Positions 58,117 to 64,000 of a stretch of 64,000 nt of DNA are shown one piece after another. The position numbers and the translations under genes are program-made. The notes beneath the pieces are model-generated. The model worked only from the letters and a program-made list of their open reading frames with translations, did not search any database and had not been told where the DNA came from. Source of the stretch: Lichtheimia corymbifera B2541 (Eukaryota; Mucoromycota; Mucoromycetes; Mucorales; Lichtheimiaceae); NCBI GenBank assembly GCA_000697475.1, contig JNEU01000987.1, forward strand, positions 124,001-188,000. The letters are read 5' to 3'. Position 1 is the first letter of the stretch, and every line of letters starts with the position of its first letter.

Positions 58117-58599
58117 TTACAAGCCTTCAGGAAGCTCAGCGACACAAGAGACATCTAGCATAAATGTGAGATACCACCCTTTATCAGTATCACGCTTTAC
58201 ACTCCGGTTGTTATCTTTTAATGTATCACTTACCTGTTATCTGAGATTTATCCAAATCATAATGCTCTACCCAAGAGCACTGATTAGAAAGACATGGATT
58301 TGCTTTTTTAAACTGGGTACAGTTAGCCCCAGCTGGTGTGTTACAAAAGTGAAAAGCGGCTATAACAATCATTTGAGTGATCGTGCTATTACGTAGATGG
58401 AGAGCCTTTTCTACAACTTACTGGTCGCCACATTGTCAATTTTTCTCCTTCTCAATTCCATAGTGCAAGGTTCACCGGCGCACTTTTTCACTCCTCTCTT
58501 TTTCCCTCTACATGCGTTGGGAGTAATTGCACCAGGAGGATCAGCAGCAAACATGGGAGCAATAAATAAGAGAAGTCCAAGCAGAGTGGTCAATTTCAT
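58117..58599 (-). CDS. Small secreted cysteine-rich protein (seven-Cys family), paralogue A
   Basis: Three exons, 58599-58422, 58332-58234 and 58154-58117, with GTAAGT donors and CCAG and GCTAG acceptors; 104 residues. The signal peptide is MKLTTLLGLLLFIAPMFAA. The mature part has seven cysteines: C30, then KC-x4-C (KKCAGEPC), NC, PC-x4-C (PCLSNQC) and SC before a PEGL end. Paralogue B (61394-61921) has the same seven cysteines in the same order and the same three-exon layout, including the D-x-x-C...PEGL last exon, although overall identity is low. That conservation supports the splice model. Function unknown; likely disulfide-rich extracellular protein. Reading only exon 1 gives a shorter frame ending at 58411. 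Confidence 0.75.
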
Positions 58600-59600
58600 G
58601 GTATGTAATCTTTAAGATAAACAATGAACGAAAAGAGTTACAAGATGATAGATGATTCAAGTTCCCTTGTCTTTAAATATTGGATTGGGATATAGTAGCG
58701 CTGAGCTGAAGGAGACATCTTAAAGGAGACCCATATGCATCGTCAACGGGATGCATGCTTAAATGTGTACGTCTATATGTTACTATCATCAGCTACAGAG
58801 CACGCACGCATGATTCGTTTTGGCTGCCCAGCTATATAATCTTCCATACTCTTGCATGTATAAAGCCAAAAGGTGCGTAGTCTACCATCATTCTCCTGGT
58901 CTGTACCAGACGTAGTCAACCAGGTTAAATATTGCATGTGGCGAACAACCATAATTTCAGCCCACTGAATTATTATCCCTGCATGCAGAATCCTCTTGGC
59001 TGAATCCAATCCTTCGAGTGCATGTAGTACATCACCTTTAACTATAAAGATAGCTTGTCAAATGATGAGAAAATTAAATAGGTTGGATACACGATTTTGT
59101 AAGTAGCAATACGTGGATTGCTTGTAATAAGGTTATCGAGTAGTATGGAGGTATCGTCATCCACCCATCTCACATCATCCCTATGCATCTGTAACCAGGA
59201 GGAGCTCCCACACACATCATCTCTTAGCTTTCGCCACTAATAGCTGCGTGTATCATTTAATCACAGACACTCATATTGCTGCTATCCCGGCTCAGTATGA
59301 GTCATAGTTTAGATTGCCATCTTTATATCAGCTTTATTTATGATGGAATCGTTGTAACACCTGCCACCGACTGCATCATCCTTTGTGTGCGGCATTTAGG
59401 CTAATCTCTGAATCCTCAATGCATATGTATGCCCATAACCCTGTTCAGGAGTTCTCACTTGGTTTCATACTACAGCTTTGTTTCTACCCTGTCACCCTTC
59501 AACATGCACGCAAACAAGGTGATGCTTGTATTAGTTGCCAGGCAACGCCTTTTATTCACCTCCCACTCAGGATAATACTATCATGGATGTGCTAACTCCG
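58600..59600. other. 5' flank of secreted paralogue A, duplicated at 61.9-62.4 kb
   Basis: Short blocks recur in order upstream of paralogue B: ATCTTAAAGGAGAC...ATATGC (58720), GCCCACTGAATTATTATCCC then TGCATGCAGAATC (58970), and TTCAACATGCACGCA (59498). They define a segmental duplication that includes the promoter. No other gene seen. Confidence 0.6.
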
Positions 59601-59639
59601 CGACCTTTAAGGTTGCAGGAAAGTCAAAGGCAAATCGCC

Positions 59640-60420
59640 CGCATTTCCTCCTTTCATTGTTATCCACGCTCTCCACGCTTGGTGAATCGCCAACAGGTCC
59701 CATTCAAAGCTAAATGTAGCAATAAAGCTTGTTCCATTGACGTTGATTACAGTCTCATGTAATTCAAGGCGTGTGTCTTTGTCTACGAGTTGATCTCCAT
59801 GTCGTGTCTTGCATTCCGTTGACAACGATTCAGTTTCCAACCAAGTTCACGTGAACCCGATATTATCTTGGAAGGTAAATACAATGATCCATGGATACAA
59901 TGAAGCTTGTGCTAATAATAACGCTATGATCGAATAGTCTTCAAATGGCACTCGTTTGATCAGGCAACAGTACAGCTTCCTCGGCCGAATACCACCATCA
60001 TCGCGCTTTTCCTTCAACTCTCAGCTTGGTTCAAGCATCTTGATGGATCTGAGAACATGATCATCAAGGTAAAAGCGAACCTTATCAATGCATTAGTGTT
60101 GGTCTGACAAGTACATCGCTTCACCTTGAGTGGCGCTACTGGATGCAAGGTTGTGGACGTGCATTACTTGTAATGGCCTTAAACTTGACACCACCGACAA
60201 CAATCATCGTTATCATCATGCTATTATCTTTGCAACAACCGCTTTTATCAAGCTCCAGCAGCGTGGATTCTCGACTACGATCACTATCAGTGTCATCAAC
60301 TATAATAGCAATGCAACTACCGCACCATCAATCAAGGACAGCAAACGAATCAAGGATGGAGATACTATCATATCACGTTTGGGCAATTGAGGATAGGCAA
60401 CGTCATGAATGTGGCGAGGA
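59640..60420 (+). pseudogene. Degenerate member of the 24/46/60-kb family
   Basis: Plus-strand pieces: KLVPLTLITVS (59728), an exon with YDRIVFKWHSFDQATVQLP to SENMIIK ended by a GTAAAAG donor (about 59938-60069), and a frame TAFIKLQQRGFSTT... to DGDTIISRLGN (60130-60390). Order and the SENMIIK exon end agree with the copies at 24 and 46 kb. The second exon is open here, so this may be the least decayed copy, but I could not join a complete gene. Confidence 0.5.
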
Positions 60421-60424
60421 GGAT

Positions 60425-61390
60425 GACATGGTTCTCTCATTCAAGACACCAGCAAGTAGGGTTAAGGGCATATCCACGAATGGATCTGGATTATATATCA
60501 CATGTCACACACAGCAACAACCTTTGACGACTTCGCATGTACCCCACCTATCTAACCCGCAACAATCAATGAGGACATCTTGGTGCACTCCGCATTATTA
60601 CATTCACCCCGGCATTGGGTTTTGATGGCAAAATGTACAAGAGGTATGGATATTGTGAATGCAGGAATAATAAACCTATGATCTGATTGATATTTCTTTT
60701 CTTAGGATAAAGCACCACAATCAACAAGTAGTGTCAAGAAAAGTCCGTTCAAGCCTATATACCAGATTCCGCATCTACAGGATATGGTGCCATGGCATAT
60801 GTGGTGATGGAAGTGCGCAAATTTACGATATGGAGAAGATTGTGGATATATATCCCAGCGTATGGCTCTTATGGCGTATCCTTCAGTGTTGGAATATCGG
60901 TCCGGAACTAGTAGACATGGATTTGTCGTGGAAGTGAAGAGGCCAAGTGAACCCAAAAGGCAGCAACTTAACCAGGCACGGCTGAATGGTGCGGGAAATG
61001 TGTCGGTATTGCTTATTAGCGATAATAAGAGCATGAATGGTATGTTTGGCTGTGGGGTTTTCGGGTTGCATTTGCTAATGGATCATGTATTACTCATTAT
61101 AGGCCACGATTGCATTACCCAGAAGCGAGCAATGACACGCACATGACCACCGGCACATTATACCAAATACCATCAATTGGAGATTAGTGGATTCCTGGCA
61201 GTCAAGACAGTAATCATTATTGTTCATTGGTTATGGATGTAGATAGGATTTTGCTAGATGTTGGGCGTTTAATACTGTTACTATTATTATTAAAGATGGA
61301 TCACTTTTACGTAATACAAATGAATTGCTATTGCCCGCTTTGTTTTATCCTGCGTTGTCCATTGCCAAAGAATACCAATAGTAATGTTGT
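60425..61390. other. Unassigned
   Basis: Frames up to 110 codons on both strands (60702-61034 minus, 60862-61146 plus) without domains. May contain further decayed exons of the family to the left. Confidence 0.35.
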
Positions 61391-61393
61391 TTA

Positions 61394-61921
61394 CTATTTA
61401 GGTGGGGAGAATAAATCGGATAACGAGCCAACATCTAAGCCTTCGGGGACCTTATCAGCACATTTGCTGTCTTTAGCGTTGTGAAATACACACTTTAGTA
61501 AAAGGATTTACACTCGATGTGTCCGTTTTGCTATCACTCACCACCAAAATAGTCGGAACCGCTACTGTAGTATGTTACGACAGAGCACTGGTTGGCATTG
61601 CAGCTCTCCATGTCTTGAATATTACTGCAGTTAACATTAGCAGGCTGGTTACAAGAGCGGAGTGCACCTACAATGAAATTGAGTGGTCAGACCCTCTTTG
61701 GATGGAAGGCAGCTTACAACTTAACTGACTCGCTGGCCCTCAATATAGCCAGAAAGATACTGATAGGTACAAGGTTGTTTGTCGCACTTCATCACCGTAT
61801 GTTTTAAGAGCTTCTCGGGAGTGTTCACACTACATGTTTCGGAAGTGGATTTGGGTTCTGTAGCAGCAAATAAAGGGGATGCAATAACCAATAGCGCTCC
61901 AAAAAGACCTGTTAGTTTCAT
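61394..61921 (-). CDS. Small secreted cysteine-rich protein (seven-Cys family), paralogue B
   Basis: Exons 61921-61730, 61644-61542 and 61470-61394; 123 residues. Signal peptide MKLTGLFGALLVIASPLFAA, then C30, KC-x4-C (MKCDKQPC), NC, SC-x4-C (ESCNANQC) and KC before PEGL, matching paralogue A cysteine for cysteine. The first intron has an unusual GTCAGT donor; the second uses GTGAGT. It extends about 12 residues past the PEGL end of paralogue A. Both genes lie on the minus strand 3.3 kb apart in a segmental duplication. Confidence 0.7.
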
Positions 61922-63235
61922 GGGAAAAGATGATCCTGGTAAAAGAAAAACATAGAGTGAAAATTTGATGGTACTGGTCGGTTAAATACTTTGCCTGCAT
62001 GAGCCATCTTAAGGAGACTTTATGCGTCACGAAGCACATACGCTGCTGCCATCATCATAATACATGCTGGCAAGTATAATCCGATCTATAAGAAATCTTT
62101 GTACGTGATTACAGGAAATCACAGTAATTGGGATATATATCGTTCTTTCAATCGATGCCATACATACCTAATCTGTATTATCGAACATCGCCAGGTGAAG
62201 TATAGGAGACCCTGCATGGTGAACGATCCGTATTTTCGCCCACTGCATTATCTCTGCATGCAGCATCTTTGTGGCTAATAATCTCACAGAGCCGTCGTCT
62301 TATTTACAGGGAGCTTGGTCATGTTCAGGGATTCCAACTTGGCTTCATCCTAGACCCTTCATTTCCATACTGCCACCTCTCAACATGCACGCACACAATT
62401 ATCGTGTTAGCAGCCATGCATTCAATGGATGGTAACGCGTTTATTCACACACACAAACCTTGGATATTTGATCCTGTAAGTAATCAAAGAAGAATGACAG
62501 AAGAAAGAGACGTGTGGGAGTACGATGTGTGGCGACAACATCCTTTTATTGTGCATTGTTGGCGTGGGTATTTCTGTTTGTTGGGGATGATTCATTGATA
62601 AATTGAGGCATGAACTGATATAGTGATTGGGGGGGGGATGTGCATATACCAGGATTAAGTCTGAAGAGCCTAGGTGTAATATTGTCTATGTATGCATCGG
62701 CCAAATTAGGCCAGGTCAATCATTGGTACTACAAAGGCGACTTGCCATTGATGTTGAATGCGGACTCAATAATACTGGTATGCGTGTTCAGTAATCAGAG
62801 AGGATGATCTGATCACCTTAATATCACCTATCAGGGTTCAGCTGGCATTGTGCACTCGTGGTTTGAATAAAGGATGGTGCAAATAGAGAATCCCTGGAGA
62901 AAAGGCGATGAGTTAATAGGAAGCTAACTGCTGGAGCATGGATTTAAAATAACGCGTCCATGCAACTATATTTACGCGCTTGATATTTGGCATTTCTTGG
63001 AGACAGTTACTCTGAAACATGTGGCTGGCAAAAAAGTAGGGCATGGAATAAGCCGTTATATATGGAGATGGTTAAAAAGATGCATAGGATGTATAATTGC
63101 TCATTCTTGTGGTGATGGTGGTGGTAGTGGTAGTGGTGGATATTGCTGCTGCCAGCAGCATAAAGTAGGGTTGGGCGTGCCATTGTTGTTGACAGGTTGC
63201 ACAAAGGATGATGATTGCAGCTGCCGTGGAATGCA
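61922..63235. other. 5' flank of secreted paralogue B and unassigned DNA
   Basis: 61922-62420 parallels 58600-59520. Around 62740 a short KGDLPLMLNADSI-coding piece echoes the PLTLNGVSIS landmark of the degenerate family. A short G8 run lies near 62630. A (GGT)n-like stretch is at 63114-63137. Confidence 0.45.
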
Positions 63236-63239
63236 GTAG

Positions 63240-63870
63240 GATACACCAATCGTTCAGTATGATAGCACCAAGCATAATGACCAAGTTGACCATGAAAACA
63301 TAAGAACAAGGACCCCTTTTCCACGCATTGTATATATCCACTCCCTTCCATCCCATGTACCAAACCAATATTCATATCCATATCCATCATAGAAATTCAT
63401 TTGTATTAAAGCAAATTGCTACACGTAAATAAAGCTGCTTCTATACAATGGCTATCTGCTGTTCACGTAAAAGAATGCTGTAAGGCAAGTTGCTGCAAGT
63501 AACTTGAGACAATGGAGTAAAAGACATTGATAATAGCAACGGCTGCTAGTTTGGTCGAGGCAGAGAAGTGTGCCAGAACGTGTGTTGTAGTAGAGTGACA
63601 AGGCTGTGAACGCTGTTTGAGACAGTGAAGGCCTTGCTAATAGCAACTGCTGGAATGAATGCTGTTACGATTGGTTGTGGCAGAGGGGTGTCAAGAAACG
63701 CGGGTGTTGTATTGGGTTTGCCCTTCAGTCCAAGACTTTGGGATCGCAAGAGTTGTAGGCTTGTCATGCTGGGGGGGGGGGGGGCGGCGGCGGCTGAAGC
63801 AGGACAATCGTTTGCAGGCGGTTGAATGGGGCAACAGTTGGGAATGGGAGGAAGAGACAGTACCAATTCC
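63240..63870 (-). repeat. Interspersed repeat copy R5
   Basis: Minus strand: GTTGCCCCATTCAACCG, GCAAACGATTG, CACCCCTCTGCCACAACCAAT, TGTCTCAAGTTACTTGC, TTACGTGTAGCAATTTG and the distal TTGGTACATGGGATGGAAGG block shared with R1. A G12 run followed by GGCGGCGGCGG (63771-63790) interrupts it. Confidence 0.75.
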
Positions 63871-64000
63871 CGGTGATCACTTTTGGGACCCACATGATAA
63901 CTGGGATGCTATCTTGATCTAACCTTGAGCTTGATGCAATGTCCTTGACATCACCCAAGGCGTTAAAGATAGAGGATCGGTTTGCACTCAAAACTTCAAG

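Overview
The window reads as nuclear DNA of an early-diverging filamentous fungus, most likely Mucoromycota, order Mucorales. The reasons are many short GT-AG introns (about 50-90 nt) with CTRAY branch points, pyrimidine-rich leaders before ATGs, a cytoplasmic eukaryotic tRNA, and standard fungal housekeeping genes (Nsp1 nucleoporin, SCPx-type thiolase, FKBP12, RBM42, TM2 protein, RhoGEF) embedded in repeat-rich accessory DNA. All gene models were spliced by eye; nothing was aligned against a database.

Layout. 0-10 kb: a partial multi-exon gene of an uncharacterised family runs off the left edge on the minus strand. It is followed by a decayed inverted copy of the P-type H+-ATPase / hydroxyproline-dehydratase gene pair. 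The better-preserved pair follows: an ATPase that is 5'-truncated and frameshifted, and an intact trans-3-hydroxy-L-proline dehydratase. 10-16 kb: an apparent LTR-retroelement remnant whose primer-binding site matches the tRNA-Ile(AAU) gene 850 bp downstream, then a tandem array of small secreted cysteine-rich protein genes in decreasing states of preservation. 16-23 kb: a HET-domain gene, a motorless kinesin-14-like stalk gene divergent from NSP1, and a peroxisomal SCPx-type thiolase.

23-48 kb is accessory. It holds three further HET-domain genes (two direct, one inverted) that share a promoter block and exon pattern. It also holds at least four of the five copies of a roughly 0.7-1.3 kb interspersed repeat, a very large inverted-repeat structure (about 34.9-41.4 kb) containing a 294/329-bp tandem array and a palindromic core, a frameshifted FKBP12 gene, and a short secreted protein with an alpha-hairpinin-like cysteine pattern.

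48-58 kb is a compact housekeeping block: a DH-PH RhoGEF with a poly-cysteine tract; a crotonase-fold protein that lacks the usual oxyanion-hole glycines and ends in six Cys-Pro motifs; a TM2 protein; and RBM42. 58-64 kb carries two paralogous three-exon, seven-cysteine secreted proteins, a degenerate gene family also present at 24 and 46 kb, and the last repeat copy.

The most unusual material is the two unrelated families of small secreted cysteine-rich proteins with conserved spacing, the HET family with a conserved micro-exon, the giant inverted repeat, and the crotonase-like protein with the CPVTGQ tail. Several otherwise good genes carry single-base frameshifts (ATPase, FKBP12), so true decay and assembly error have to be separated.
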